This document shows, in pieces, positions 1 to 10,789 of a DNA stretch of 64,000 bases. The notes beneath the pieces were generated by a model, which made no database searches, was not told where the DNA came from, and saw only the letters and a program-made list of their open reading frames with translations. The stretch spans positions 80,793,248-80,857,247 of the forward strand of contig OZ018320.1 in the NCBI GenBank assembly GCA_963969495.1. The letters are read 5' to 3'. Each line of letters starts with the position of its first letter. The stretch's first letter is position 1. This DNA comes from Ceratothoa steindachneri (Eukaryota; Arthropoda; Malacostraca; Isopoda; Cymothoidae). A program made the translations under genes and the position numbers.

Positions 1-660
1 TTTTTAGGAGAGGAGGGCGGGGAATGAACCCGCTTTTCACCCCCGCCGGTAGAAGCCCCCAGGCCAGATGGACCGGCCTCAGCCAGGTCCTTCTCTGAAA
101 TGGAGAAGGTCCCGGTGGGCGCAGAGGATTCATCCGGAGGAGATCCCTCCCCTCCTTGTCCTGCCTGAGAATCCACAGCCGTTTGATGAGGACCTTGCAT
201 AGGGGCGGATTCGGGTTCGGTGCTTGGCGCCAAGCCCGGATTCCCCCCCATGGAAGGCCCTACCTTCTGAGGCTGGTTTTCCTCAAGGACCATGTCTATC
301 ACAGGAGGGGCCTCCAGTTGGCCATCCCCTCCCAGGACATCGCAGGTCCCCTTGGCAGCGTCATAAGTCTTTAGTGGGGAGGCACAGGCCTTGACCCCGG
401 CAAGGTTTAATATTTTTGCCAGCAGGTCTTTTGAGGGAAGCGACCGAAGGGGCCTGGCTTCCCTCTCCCCCCTAAGGGGGTTTGCCCTACCGAGCCGCTT
501 GTACGAGGGGCGGTCGGCAATGGGCTGCCTGCTGGCTTTCTTGGCAGTCCCCTTAGAAAGCATAGGAGGGACTGCCGCTGGAGATAGGGAGGTGCCCGAA
601 AGCACCTCCAGAGAAGGGGGTGAGGGGGAGTCCCCTACACCCGTAGGCGTAGGAGAGGAG
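1..660 (-). CDS. ORF1 (gag-like) N-terminal part of LINE-A copy A, partial
   Basis: On the minus strand this stretch reads open without a stop from about 660 to the window edge. It gives a proline-, serine- and glycine-rich polypeptide that corresponds to the N-terminus of ORF1 in copies B and C (shared motifs GVGDSPSPPSLEVLSGTS and FSISEKDLAEAGPS). In the family, ORF1 is an RNA-binding nucleocapsid-like protein, and its CCHC knuckles lie further downstream, outside the window for this copy. The start codon is uncertain: copy C has a Met-Thr-Thr at the equivalent of the motif start, while in A the first Met in frame is near 585. This is the least damaged ORF1 N-terminus of the three copies. 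Confidence 0.6.
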
Positions 661-1344
661 TAAGCCTCCTCTCCGGTTAAAGAGGTATGGAGGGTCCCCT
701 GCGCAAGCACAGGGGGGGGACCTCCATCTTTTCTGTGGAGCTGCACGAGGGCGGCTCCGTTGTTGTTATAGGGGGAATTAAGGGGAGATGGTTTTTTTTT
801 TCATCATTGGGCATGGTGACCCTCTTTGTTTTACGGGACGCGATCGCTCACCACCTCTTGCAGTAGCCCGCACTGCAAGAGGTGCTTACAGGCCCGGCAG
901 AGCCAGGCGCCGCCATTTGGGACCACCCCTCCCGCCTGGTGGCCTGGCAGTCCTTCGGCATGGCGGCTCCACCTTGAACACGGCGTAAAACGGATAGATT
1001 TTGAAGACGAGAGGAAAAGGGATGTGAGGAAGGTATGGGTGGGGATGAAGCAGGTTGTTAAAAGCCAACCACCCCAGACCAGAGCTCAGGGGTTAGGGGA
1101 CATTGTCCCCTCCCCCCTCAGCCCCGATCCGGGACGATTGGCTGAGAAGAAGGTCAGCTTCTACCCTGTGAAATTAGAGGCTGACCAGAGAAAGTTGTGG
1201 GAGAGGTTGTATGAAAAGCGACGAGGTAGGATAGGAATACAGGCTATCTGAAGGAAGGAAGAGAGGCTAAGCTGGGGCCGGACGGGGCGCTGGATCCCGT
1301 CAGCACGGCGGCCAGGATGGCAAATCGCCGCGCCCCTTACGGGG
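1..1344 (-). mobile_element. LINE-A copy A, 5' end (I-group non-LTR retrotransposon, runs off window)
   Basis: This is the 5' portion of a minus-strand non-LTR retrotransposon whose remainder lies left of the window. It matches the 5' ends of copies B (to 31335) and C (to 39991) along its length. All three stop at the same GC-rich terminus, read on the minus strand as CCCCGTAAGGGG. About 1-660 encodes the N-terminal part of ORF1, and about 660-1344 is 5' untranslated leader. It is much richer in G+C than its flanks. Its 3' end and target-site duplication cannot be seen. Confidence 0.8.
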
Positions 1345-1385
1345 GGGGTCTCACTGAGGCTGAATAAACTACAATAGTGAGAGAA

Positions 1386-1888
1386 ATGTCTAAAGGAACT
1401 CCTCCTAAAGTTATAGCCAACTCCATTGGCCACCATGTTGACTCTCTGAAGCATTTTTTAGCTGATCATTGCCAAGGAAGACACGGTCAGACTCTGGCAT
1501 CCTGAAGACCGTATCTACCCAGGACCTTCGTAATGTGAAGAGGCAGTTGTTGAAGAAACCAGGACAAACATCAAAAGCAATTTTTGCTGAAGCAAATTTG
1601 CCAGAAGTGTCAAAATTAATGAGATGCCAGTTGCTGCGAGACATAGGAAAAAGCATTACACCTGAAAAATAACCTTCTATGACACCCAGCCACAAGTAAT
1701 TGAGGATGAAATGGGTGCAAAAGCACATGAAGACAGACATGAAGATGTTAATATTCACTGATGAAAGCAGAGCAACTCTGGACAGGACTGATGGATGGGG
1801 GAAATGTTGGGTTGGAAAAGGCCAAGAGCGTCGCATCCATTTTCATCACCAACAGGGCGGAGGAGGCAGGGTTGTCAAAAAAACCTAA
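1386..1888 (+). pseudogene. Tc1-like transposase fragment, broken
   Basis: Three short open stretches in different frames follow the order of a Tc1/mariner-superfamily transposase. A helix-turn-helix-like start (PPKVIANSIGHHVDS) comes first near 1400. Next is the linker motif GQTSKAIFAEANLPEVSK near 1560-1620. Last is the first catalytic-Asp region FTDESRATLDRTDGW near 1755-1800, followed by QQGGGG. The second Asp and the Glu/Asp are missing, so only the N-terminal half remains. Frameshifts and stops separate the pieces. It starts about 40 bp after LINE-A copy A. The family match is by motif memory only. Confidence 0.7.
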
Positions 1889-1924
1889 ATTTTGAAAAGA
1901 CCTAATAAAACCTGTTTTTTTTTA

Positions 1925-2590
1925 AAAGAGGTTTTATTCTGGGTTTTTTCAAAACAAATGCTACAAGCATTAGAATAACATAGCTATCTCTATTTTTATA
2001 TAATATTAATAATTACTTAGTTTAATCATTATATTATAGTAAGAAAAGATCACAGTAACAGATCACTGGTTGAGAATTGTGGGTCCCATCATAGCCATAA
2101 CCTGTAGAAGAGATGAATTATGGGTCAGTATCAGGGAAATAATCTTAATTTGATACATATTTGTTGAAATTCTAAACATAAATATGAATTTTGAATAAAA
2201 TAATGATAAATAACATTCATTTCTTGAAAAAAAAATAAAAAACCCGGGTTTTATTCTCAGTTCTTTCAAATCTTGGGGTTTTTCAAAAAACAAATGCTAC
2301 AAACACTAGAATAAAATAGAAAAAGAATAGGTATCTCTATTTTTATATAATATTAATAATTACTTAGTTTAATAATTATATTATAGTAAGAAAAGATCAC
2401 AGTAACAGATCACTGATCAAGAATTGCGGGTACCCATGATAGCCATAACCTGTAGAAGGAAAGATGAATTATGGGTCAGTATCAGAGAAATAATCTTAAT
2501 TTGATACATATTTGTTGAAATTCTAAACATAAATATGAATCTTGAATAAAATAATGATAAGTAGCATTCATTTCTTTGAAAAAAAATTGT
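1925..2590. repeat. Tandem duplication, two units of about 310-330 bp
   Basis: Two adjacent AT-rich units share nearly all of their sequence in the same order. Unit 1 is about 1925-2232 and unit 2 about 2262-2590. Landmarks in both are ATGCTACAA, TATCTCTATTTTTATATAAT, AGATCACAGTAACAGATCAC, CATAACCTGTAGAAG and GATACATATTTGTTGAAATT. Differences are mostly point changes and a short insertion in unit 2. Neither unit has a credible reading frame; open stretches on the minus strand are low-complexity. Confidence 0.85.
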
Positions 2591-2599
2591 AATTTTGTG

Positions 2600-3501
2600 C
2601 ATGAGACATCTGCACGCACAATTCCTCGTTCCAAAATAAAAAAAATGACTGAATCTGTTAACAGGAGAATCTTAGTGTTTTACAGAAGAAAGGCTCTTAT
2701 GTAAAGTATTAAGCATTCATTTAAGGTGTTGATTTTGTGATATGACTTTTTTTGGTAAATAAACATTGTATAATCATATTCTATTATTATAAACCTTTTA
2801 CAATGCTAGATTTTGGTTGGTATGTTGTCTTTCTATAATAAGCTAATACCGTGGCACACTTGAAAAGTGGTTGAAATCTTTAAACATTGTTGAATTGAAA
2901 GTCATATTACAAAATGTGCTGAACATGTAGGACACGTCACACTCATTAACTTAAATATACCATAGAAGTATAAGCTCAGTTCTACGGATATAATTCATGT
3001 TTTATCATTAGCAAAGACTTTAAGCTAATAGTGTGGCACAGGGTTTATTGTTGGGTGGTTTATTTATAATTTTTGTTGCCTAATATATTTGGCCATATCT
3101 TTGATCAGTGTATATATATATATATATATATAATTATTATTTTGTGTTTAGGTGGTAAGGCTATACATATATTTCTTTGACATATATACTTGCGATTGTT
3201 TGGGGTTGCGTTGTTTTACCTTTTTTTTCATTATTTACCGTTTTCTTAATAAAGTAAGTTTTAGAGTAGCCACTCATTATCCCCCCTTCAAACACCCAGC
3301 CAGCCAGAGCAGCAGGGTAGTAGTGTGGGTTCGCGACCCTGCCGCCACAATTTGAAATGTGTATCTGGGGGCTGTGGACAAGTTTTTTTTCGGGAATTTA
3401 AAAATATAATAGCAATGAGGCTGTACCATGCAGAAAGTAAGGATGTAGAGCTCTGCAAAGAAATTTAAATTTGTGAGGGTAAATGAAGTGAAAATAGAAA
3501 G

Positions 3502-3590
<89 letters not shown>

Positions 3591-3990
3591 CCCCATTTTG
3601 TCCTGCAGGTACTGGGACTGGGAGGATGCAAAACTGCAGATAGTAGGGTCAGGAGGGGGTGCCATACTCAAGATTTCCATAATAAGCAGGGGTATTATAT
3701 CCCTGCTAAACTATCCCCTTATAGGGGAGGAACCATGGAGCAAATAATCAATTCTGCTAAATGCACACATGCAAAACTTCAGAACATCTAGGTTTACAGA
3801 CTGGATACCCATTCCACATAAGTGGTATGTGGATATAAGTAGTCTAGTGGCAGGGTTACAGAATGGAGGTGAGAGTGCATACTAGGTATTGAAGAAGTCC
3901 TGTTACATTTATTACGATGCTCTCAACAGAGGACACAATGAGAGTTTTGATGCAAAAGACATGCTTTTAACAAATAATGTATGTTTAAAT
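2600..3990. other. AT-rich stretch without a recognised gene
   Basis: No coding sequence is supported here. It contains a short AT run near 3110-3132 and the long AT microsatellite listed separately. The motif GCTAATA followed by GTGGCAC appears twice (about 2842 and 3024), a weak hint of an old internal repeat. Confidence 0.5.
3504..3589. repeat. (AT)n microsatellite
   Basis: Uninterrupted AT dinucleotide run of about 86 bp. Apparent open frames through it (alternating Tyr-Ile) are artefacts of the repeat. Confidence 0.98.
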
Positions 3991-3998
3991 TGTAATAT

Positions 3999-5075
3999 TA
4001 ATCAATGTGGCCACCCTTGGAGGCGATTACATGCTGCAGGCTAACCTGAAGGCCACACACACGTTGCGGACAAAGTCCTTCATCTGGCTTCATCATGCTG
4101 GTTGATGGAGGACTACAGCTCATTGATGTTGCTGTGGCGGACTTTGCAGGCCTTGTCCTCAACGTGCACCCACCGGCTGTATTTGATGGGATGAGCTCAG
4201 GCAACTGTGGCAGCCAAAAGTCCTTTGACCAGAAAATCATATTTGATCCCAATCACTCTTGTACGAACTTGGCTGTATGGGCCAGGGCACCATCATACTG
4301 AAGGATGATGTAGTCCACCTTGTTCCTTATCTTTCTCACCCAGGATAGGGCTTTCATGGCCAAAATATCCATGAAATCAGGCGCGGTGAGCCTGTAACTG
4401 GCCATGAACCACACTGGCAGCCTCTTCTCACCATTCGACGCTGAGCATCATTGCCAATGCCAGGTACTTGATCGTGGACATGTAGCGAACCTCAGAGATA
4501 TCCTGGCCGAAGCTTACCACGCAGTTGTTCTGCTTGTTGACCAGATCGACCATGAAGGTTTTTTCATCAGAATAAATTAATTTGATTGCCATGATTCTTC
4601 AAGTCGTTGAGAAGGCAACAACAGCGCTCCCAATGTTATTCTTACATATAGTCATGGATCAGAGGACTTTCCATGCACCTTAAGCTCTTTTTGCCCTCCT
4701 CTTTGAAGGGCCCTGAACAATGTGGTCATCAAAATGTTCTTTTGAGCTTCAGAGCACTTTTGAAGGCCTTTCTCACATTCCAACAGTTGACAACTTGAGA
4801 TCTGCCTGAACAAGGTCAATCTTTGAGGCCTTCCCCATTCTTGAACCTCTCCGCAACACTGTGGCCAGTCATCCAGCTGATTTTGGGCTGCTTGGCAATG
4901 TTCGATTTGTTGTGACCTGCTGGCAGGAGAGCAGAGAGCTCAATGCTTTTCACTTACATTTCAACACACCTGCACAGAGTGGAAAAAACGTTTTAATGAC
5001 ACATGCTGGAAAAGTAGAACTTTTAAGTTTGCTTGATGGAACTTTTTCTATCACACCTGTTGTTGTGCTGTGAAG
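3999..5075 (-). pseudogene. Mariner-like transposase, decayed (Tc1/mariner superfamily)
   Basis: Read on the minus strand, the parts of a mariner-like transposase appear in order across several frames. The N-terminal helix-turn-helix region contains AGHNKSNIAKQPK and HSVAERFKNGEG (about 4930-4830). NVRKAFKSALKLKR follows near 4770. The second catalytic Asp lies in QYDGALAHTAKFVQ (about 4300-4260). The C-terminus has PQLPELIPSNT and ends with ASKGGHID near 4000, typical of the family end (KGGHIE-like). The third catalytic residue position reads PSNT instead of an acidic residue, so the copy is dead. DD37D (maT-like) affinity is possible but not certain. Confidence 0.75.
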
Positions 5076-5079
5076 ACTA

Positions 5080-6160
5080 GAAGGAAAATGATAGTGTTGC
5101 AATTCCCTTGTATGTAGGATTTACCTACTCTGGGAAGGTAGGCACAGTGCATCAGCCAATGGGTGGCTAAACATTTGCAAAAGCTGAAGTTGTGTCTTCA
5201 CATGAACTGAGTGAACCCAGCACCACAATATTACAAGAAATCCAATGTTGTATCTTCTAGGCTAACATGAGCTCTAAGGCAAAGCACATGGAGGACATAA
5301 TAAAACAAGTATATATATGCATGTGATACAACAATAAAAATAAATATTGTTTTAAATGAGACCATTACTTTGCAATGATTCAAATTCCACAAACAAAAAA
5401 ATAAATCTCGAAAAAAGATAATAAATTCACAGTAGTTTGCAAAATAAATCGTTCAGAGTAACAGAAATGAGAAGGGAGAAGAAAGAAGGCCCTGGAATCA
5501 TGAGTGCACCAGTCCAAGCAAATCTCTACTAGGCAGGCACCAGCAGTTCTCAATTATGGCCCAGAAGTCAATGCTTGTGGCTAAACTCAATGGAGCCTCT
5601 GGCTTTGCCTCACTCCCAAAATAAAAGTTTGACAGGTAATAATTTTTAAATGCAAAGTTTAAATCTTGGTTAATTAAATTATGGTAACCATACACAGCTC
5701 ATTAGTCAAAGTCACAAGGACCAGCTCTTTTTGGATTTAAATTCCCGCAGACACCACAAAGTTTATCGGACACTCAAAAACTGTCCATCTACTTTAGGAC
5801 AGTTTTTGCTTGATATTTATTATATGTTGGAAAGCTCAAAATGATTAAACTGAAAAATTTGGATTGGTCATAGTATGGCAAAATACTAAAATAATGACAA
5901 GGAAAATTGATTTTAAAAGAATATTAGAAATGCTGAAATGCACTTTCTTCTAAGAGTTTAATTAAATTGGAAAAATAATAGTGAAGAAAATGAGAATAAA
6001 ACAGAATAAAGATTATGCAGCACTTACAACACAAATCAAATCAACCCATCAGACTTAGCCTGAGATGGAATACACTCAAATATCCAAAAATGAATTTATA
6101 CAAGATAGGTGGGTTCTAACTTACTAGTTGTGATGTTTTACCAGGACATGTTTGTTTTTT
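5080..6160. other. AT-rich stretch, no gene recognised
   Basis: No supported coding sequence. By position it lies 3' of the last visible CAAP1-like exon, so it may be intron of that gene, but I could not find a following exon. Confidence 0.4.
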
Positions 6161-6164
6161 TAAT

Positions 6165-6640
6165 TATATGAGCTCATCTGGTTTGGGCCTAAAAGGGCAT
6201 AGCTGCTGATAGTATGTACATATAAATTCCAGTTTTAGGCCAACTAAAGAAAAGACCAAAAGGTAACAAATAATAACAATAGCAAGAATAAAGAATAAAA
6301 CAATGACAAATTGACAATAAAGAAGGAAACAAGAGGTACGCTCAAGTATTTCCTGGGGAGGCCTGCCTCCTTCAGAGACCTAAGTGAGCCACCATGCATG
6401 AGAGAATTTGACCCCAGCAGCAGGGACAAGTGATAACAACCCTACATATTCCTGTAATGGGATAAGGAGAGTGAAGTTAGTCCAGCTAGGGACAGTGAAC
6501 CAGAATGTGGCAAACCGTCATCACAGAAAGGTTCAGGAGAGTACCTCATCCGATGGCACAGCATCTGGGGCAACAAAAAATGCGCTGATACCACAGAGGC
6601 ATTGGGAGTTAGGTCCACAGCACAAAAATGGATAGGTGGG
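6165..6640 (-). mobile_element. LINE-A 3'-end fragment
   Basis: Diverged copy of the last 480 bp or so of LINE-A. It begins with the family's 3' motif (GAGCTCATCTGG, compare GAGCTTATCTGG at 24687). It keeps the order of conserved blocks seen in copy B: GCCTGCCTCC; a block like CCAGACTGGGACATTCAACA; AATGTGGCAAACCGTC; and GGCATTGGGAGTTAGGTCCA. It is 5' truncated, as is usual for LINEs. It lies only about 25 bp from the donor site of a host exon. Confidence 0.7.
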
Positions 6641-6664
6641 TATGTAACAGGAATGAAACCTTAC

Positions 6665-6749
6665 CATTAATGATGGATAATATTCGCCTTTGACTCATTC
6701 CTCTCAACTCATGTAGGCATAACTGTTGAACATCAATAAGTGGAATCTC
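6665..6749 (-). CDS. CAAP1: Exon of CAAP1-like gene (downstream of 8042-8194)
   Basis: This is an 85-bp internal exon on the minus strand. It is preceded by a pyrimidine-rich acceptor ending CAACAG and followed by the donor GTAAGG. It starts in phase 0 and ends one base into a codon. The 28 residues begin EIPLIDVQQLCLHELRGMSQ and end RRILSIIN. In CAAP1 the segment after the conserved 'MLPDVLK' region contains a leucine-rich helix with LC.E.L, a serine and a KILKILEG-type end, which this exon matches in spacing. The protein is reported as an apoptosis/caspase regulator; the molecular role in arthropods is unknown. The next exon toward the C-terminus was not found. Similarity is judged from memory. 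Confidence 0.65.
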
Positions 6750-7179
6750 CTGTTGAAAAAGAAAGTCATTTTAATTAGCAAAGCTTATCATCATTCATGA
6801 TCAAGTTGCAATTTAAGTAATCTAAATTCTATTATCTAATGTTAATATCCAAGAATTTGATAGTGACATGGAAAAGTAAACTCTCAATGGGGAGAGAATG
6901 GGAGGAAAACAGAAAAATAATTGTTAACAATAAAACCCATTTTGTTTGCTCATGATGATTTATTGATTTTATTGGGGTTTTTAGATCAAGGATAAGTTAA
7001 AATAAGGTCTCTTCTTTGAGGCAAAACAATCCTAGATAAAGTATGCAACATAATATTACTTAATCACTTAGTATGGTTTTAATCTCTCAAAGCTGCAATA
7101 TTTTGGTATGGCCATTCTTCCACAGTAATTTTGATACAATGGCTTCCTTTTGTGTTTGCAAATTCCAGCTAATTCATTT

Positions 7180-7640
7180 AATATTTTTTTTATTAGCACC
7201 CATCTACCAACTGCCTACAAGGCCAGAGGTCAACATGATTGATTAACTACAAGCCTAATACTAAGGCTACATTAAAATATAAAACAAGTCAAACATCAAA
7301 CCTAAAACCAAAACCCCAAGAGAAACAAAGCAAGGGAGCATGCTGCAGCATCGGGAAAAGGCCCGCCTCACCCTGGTGAAGGAACATGCAACCTACAACA
7401 AAAAGAGGCAAGTAAAATGGAGGCGGCCAGCCTACTCCAAAAAGTCAATAAGTTGGTGTACATGAACCTACCCGAGTACAAGAGACAAGCGGGGTTGCTA
7501 CTGCTTGTCCCAATACCAGGACAGGAAATATAAGAGAAATTACCTAGACTGGGATATTAACAAGAATGTGCCGAACAGTCTTGGGAACAAGGGGTAATCA
7601 TCACAATAAAGTGCAGGGGAATTCTTTTTAAGAAACCATA
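7180..7640 (-). mobile_element. LINE-A 3'-end fragment in a CAAP1-like intron
   Basis: Starts with a T-rich run and the family's 3'-terminal block (CAACTGCCTAC, ACTAAGGCTACATTAAAATA). It continues through CAACCTAC, GGCGGCCAGCCTACTCC, GAGTACAAGAGACAAGC and ACAAGAATGTGCCGAACAGTC, matching copy B in order. It is 5' truncated near 7640. Divergence from B is high, indicating an old insertion. Confidence 0.75.
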
Positions 7641-7649
7641 TGGCAATAG

Positions 7650-7885
7650 ACTACTAGGGCAAAAGTAATCATAAGCACCTTACAGCCTTAATGAAAAGCA
7701 AGATAAAAAAAATCCAAAATACCCACACAAAAATACCAAAAACAGGGGCAAAAAACAAACGCACAACAAAAAAGGAAGAGGGGGAGGAAGGCCTCCCAAC
7801 AGCGCAGGAACATGCAACCTATGACAAAGAGAATCAAATAAAATGGAGGAGGATAGCTTCCTCCAAAGAGGTTCAGGTTGACAAA
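7650..7885 (-). mobile_element. Second, shorter LINE-A 3'-end fragment
   Basis: Next to the preceding fragment and in the same orientation. It repeats the A-rich 3' block and then GGAGGAAGGCCTCCC, CATGCAACCTATGAC and TTCCTCCAAAGAGGTTCAGG, matching the equivalent part of copies at 18700-18880 and 24800-24960. It stops well short of its neighbour's 5' extent, so it is a separate, more truncated insertion or a tandem remnant. Confidence 0.65.
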
Positions 7886-8041
7886 GAAAATAAAGCTTTG
7901 TTAAGTCAAAGAACAAAGAATGATAGGGAAAAATTTGTTTTTACAAAGAGCTTACCCATTCAGCTTAACAACCTTTGGCATGAATCAAGGATTTAAAAAT
8001 ATAACATCCCTACTTCACTAGATAAAATTCCACAAACTAAC

Positions 8042-8194
8042 CTTCAAAATTGGTGGCATCATCGCCTCCAGCTTAGATCCTTTGATGGTGGCAAACATTT
8101 GGGCAACAAGTTCTTCCTCATCATCTGCATAATGAGTCAATGAATAGATTTCAGTATTAAGATTCAGCATTTCCTGATCACTATCTCCTTGAGT
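8042..8194 (-). CDS. CAAP1: Exon of CAAP1-like gene (core conserved region)
   Basis: A 153-bp exon (51 codons, phase 0 at both ends) on the minus strand. The acceptor reads TTCTTTCAG and the donor GTTAGT. The residues include TQGDSDQEMLNLNTEIYSL, then HYADDEEELVAQMF and IKGSKLEAMMPPILK. The last part fits the best conserved block of CAAP1 proteins (in vertebrates a 'DKKEML.QCF.II..KKLQKMLPDVLK' pattern), with acidic residues, the paired phenylalanine/isoleucine and the ML/MMP..LK end at the same spacing. The exon on its 3' side (6665-6749) then continues in the same order as CAAP1. Joint order, phase and splice sites make a real gene much likelier than chance. Confidence 0.7.
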
Positions 8195-9094
8195 CTGAAA
8201 GAATGGTTAAATACTTTAGCTATTTTGCCATCATTCACTCAATGAGAGTATATTGGAATTACTTAAAATATTCTTTTATTAGTACACTTAAGTTTGTATT
8301 ATAAGTTTAAATACACCTAGCAGCACTGTCCAATTTCATTTATATGCATTTGCCTCAAACAGACCATTATCAGCAACTAATATATATATAAAAATCCCCT
8401 GATTTTCTGATTACAGAACAAACATAATTAAAAGGCATTTAAAATATTGAATTGTCATTTAAATAAGAACCAGGAAATGTCAAATTTCCATCTAAAATAG
8501 ATATTTTAGTCAAAGATTTTACTTAAATTTTATAGCTCTTATTTAAAATGACATTCTAAATATTTGCATTGCCTTTTAATTATACTTGGTCTAAAAATCA
8601 TTAAATGTTGTTTATTTTAAATATTTTAGTTACTGATGGTGCTCCCTGATTGAGGACAGATGTGTCCATCCCTGAAAAAAACTTATACTAGCTCCTGTAC
8701 ATATATGATGGAAAAAAATCAAGTATTAGGTCAACAATATCTTAGATAGTTTTGAAATTGTAGGTATTGTACATTTTTTTCTGAATGAGCTTCTAATAAA
8801 GCAAGCACAACTTTGAAATCAGTTGTTAAGAACATAAGAAAAGAAGGAGACTGCAAAAGACCATTCATGGCCTACACTTTTGGGGCTAACTTTTTCTGTA
8901 GTACAAATATCTTTTTAAATTGAGTGTATCTTGCATTCTTTTCCATTTACAGACTTCTGAAAATTGCCCAAGAATTAAATGCACAGAAAAAGTATGCCTC
9001 TTTTAGATATTTGTATCGCAATAGGTATAATAAATAAAGCAACCACAATTTTTGTTTTCCTGTTACTTAGTAGCCATGGTAGTTACTAATAGGT

Positions 9095-9830
9095 TGGTAA
9101 CAAAGTTCTCACACAACTTTTATTGACAATGATTTATAATGAAACAATGCAGCCAAAGAAACAGATCAATCAACAATGTGATCACTGTTATTTTCAAGCA
9201 CCTGCTTCCAATGATGGGTTAGATCTTGGATGCATTTGTTGGAAAATTCAACTGGTTTGCTGTCAATGAAGTCTTCAACAGCAGTTTTCAGTTCATCATT
9301 ATTTGCAAACAATTTGCCATTCAAGAAGTGCTGTAGTGCCCAGAATAGATGGTAGTCTGTTGGTGCCAGGACTAGTGAGTACGGTGGGTGAAGGAGAACT
9401 TCCCACCCAAGCTCCAGGAGTTTTTCATAGATATGATTTGTAATGTGTGGTTGGGCATTATCATGAAGAAACATGATATGTCAATTCTGCTTATTTCTAC
9501 ACAATTGCATCTGCCACCTGTTGAGTGTCAATAAGCTGATTTCATCCAACATTTCTCAGTAAATCACTCCCTTCACATCCCACCAGACACAAACCATAAG
9601 CTTCTTTTTGATCTCGGTTGGCATTTGCCTGAACTTCTTGGCTGATCTTGGAGAATGAATTGGCCATGCTGAAACTTCTTAAACCAATTGTAGGCTGTGC
9701 TACAATTTATTGTCTCTTCTTCAAATTTTTGGTTGATATGATGCTATGATTGGAGAATGTCTACGCTCGACTTGAAATCCTAGAGTAAAAGAGTATTTTG
9801 CTATTCACAAGGCATTTGATGGGTAATTTT
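9095..9830 (-). pseudogene. Mariner transposase (DD34D), C-terminal two thirds, decayed
   Basis: The minus strand has an open stretch 9474-9166 that is a mariner transposase C-terminus. FLHDNAQPHI carries the second catalytic Asp and APTDYHLF the third. 34 residues lie between them, the DD34D signature. Further family motifs are EKLLELGWEVLLHPPYS, ALQHFLNGKLF and the end ENNSDHIVD. Upstream, in broken frames to about 9830, VCVWWDVKGVIY matches the family region before the second Asp. Stops in that part and loss of the N-terminus make it nonfunctional. AGGTTGGTAACAAAG near 9090-9105 may be what is left of one terminal inverted repeat. Confidence 0.85.
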
Positions 9831-9846
9831 TGAAACTTTAGATATC

Positions 9847-10008
9847 ACAGGGTGTCCGACTGATTACTGTGTAGTGGCCTAGACTTTCCTAGGCCTCGCT
9901 TAAAAGTGCATAGTGAATTAGTCTACCTAGGCTCTAGGTCACTGTGCACTATAAAGTAAGGCCTAGGAAAGAAAAGGCCCATATACATTAACTAGTCATA
10001 CACCCTGT
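9847..10008. mobile_element. Foldback/MITE-like hairpin element, 162 bp
   Basis: The two halves are imperfect inverted copies. ACAGGGTGT at the left end pairs with ACACCCTGT at the right end, CTTTCCTAGGCCT with AGGCCTAGGAAAG, and AGTGCATAGTGA with TCACTGTGCACT. About 70 bp per arm match at roughly three quarters of positions, with a loop of about 20 bp (CTACCTAGGCTCTAGG). There is no coding capacity. It abuts the mariner remnant but is in a different register. A clear target-site duplication is not seen; TAT/TAT-like flanks are too short to judge. Confidence 0.75.
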
Positions 10009-10789
10009 ATAAATCTAAAAATAAACTTTTAAAAAAGGATGTGCAGGAATTTTATTTATAACCTATATTTTGGGAGTCAGAATAATTTTTTTAATATGTC
10101 TGATATCAAAATTTATCAGAAAATGCCCATTTTGATGCACCAAGTTGACCAAATGGGCAGGACATTATCATTTTCAAATTTTTACCATCTGCATTCTTAT
10201 ACTTCTGAAGTTGATGGGACATAAATTTGCTTTTCTTGCTAAGCTTCCTTTCAGAGCTACAAATTTTGAAAGCCTGTTAAAACTTCAGTTATTTGTTGTA
10301 TTGCCAGGATAGAATCCAGCTTTTTATCTCAGTGTAATCTTGGAAGAAAATTGGGAGATGAGACAAAATTACATATTCAAGAAAACAGGGATTTTTGAAA
10401 TGGGGTTCATTAACTGAAAATAAAAAAAAGTTTTAATTCACTGAAGATCTGGAGTTTTACTGCATGAAGATAACAATGTATGCTGCCATCATGACAAAGT
10501 TTTTCGGTCACATTATGGAAGCCTGAACTGTTTTTGCTTTGATCCCAAAAGAATCACAAAAAAAAAACATCTTTAAGTATTATGTTAGTAGTAAAATACT
10601 CGTACCATATTATTTTAATTCTATTATAACTTTTATTTTAATGAAAATATACCTTTTTAAAAATAAATTATACTTCCCTTAGGACTCATGTTTAAACTGT
10701 GAAGTGTTATGCAATTTTTTTTACAAAAGTTATAACATTTATTATTCAATTTATTTATAATTTAATGTATTATTGCCTTTGATACAATT

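Larger units (their letters stand above)
6750..8041 (-). other. Intron of the CAAP1-like gene (1.3 kb)
   Basis: Bounded by donor GTTAGT next to 8042 and acceptor CAACAG next to 6749. It holds two LINE-A 3' fragments listed separately. The rest is AT-rich and shows nothing else I can name. Confidence 0.6.

Noticed and set aside
5498..5695. Minus-strand open frame as a possible last exon of the CAAP1-like gene
   Set aside because: No acceptor in the needed phase and no resemblance to the conserved CAAP1 C-terminus.
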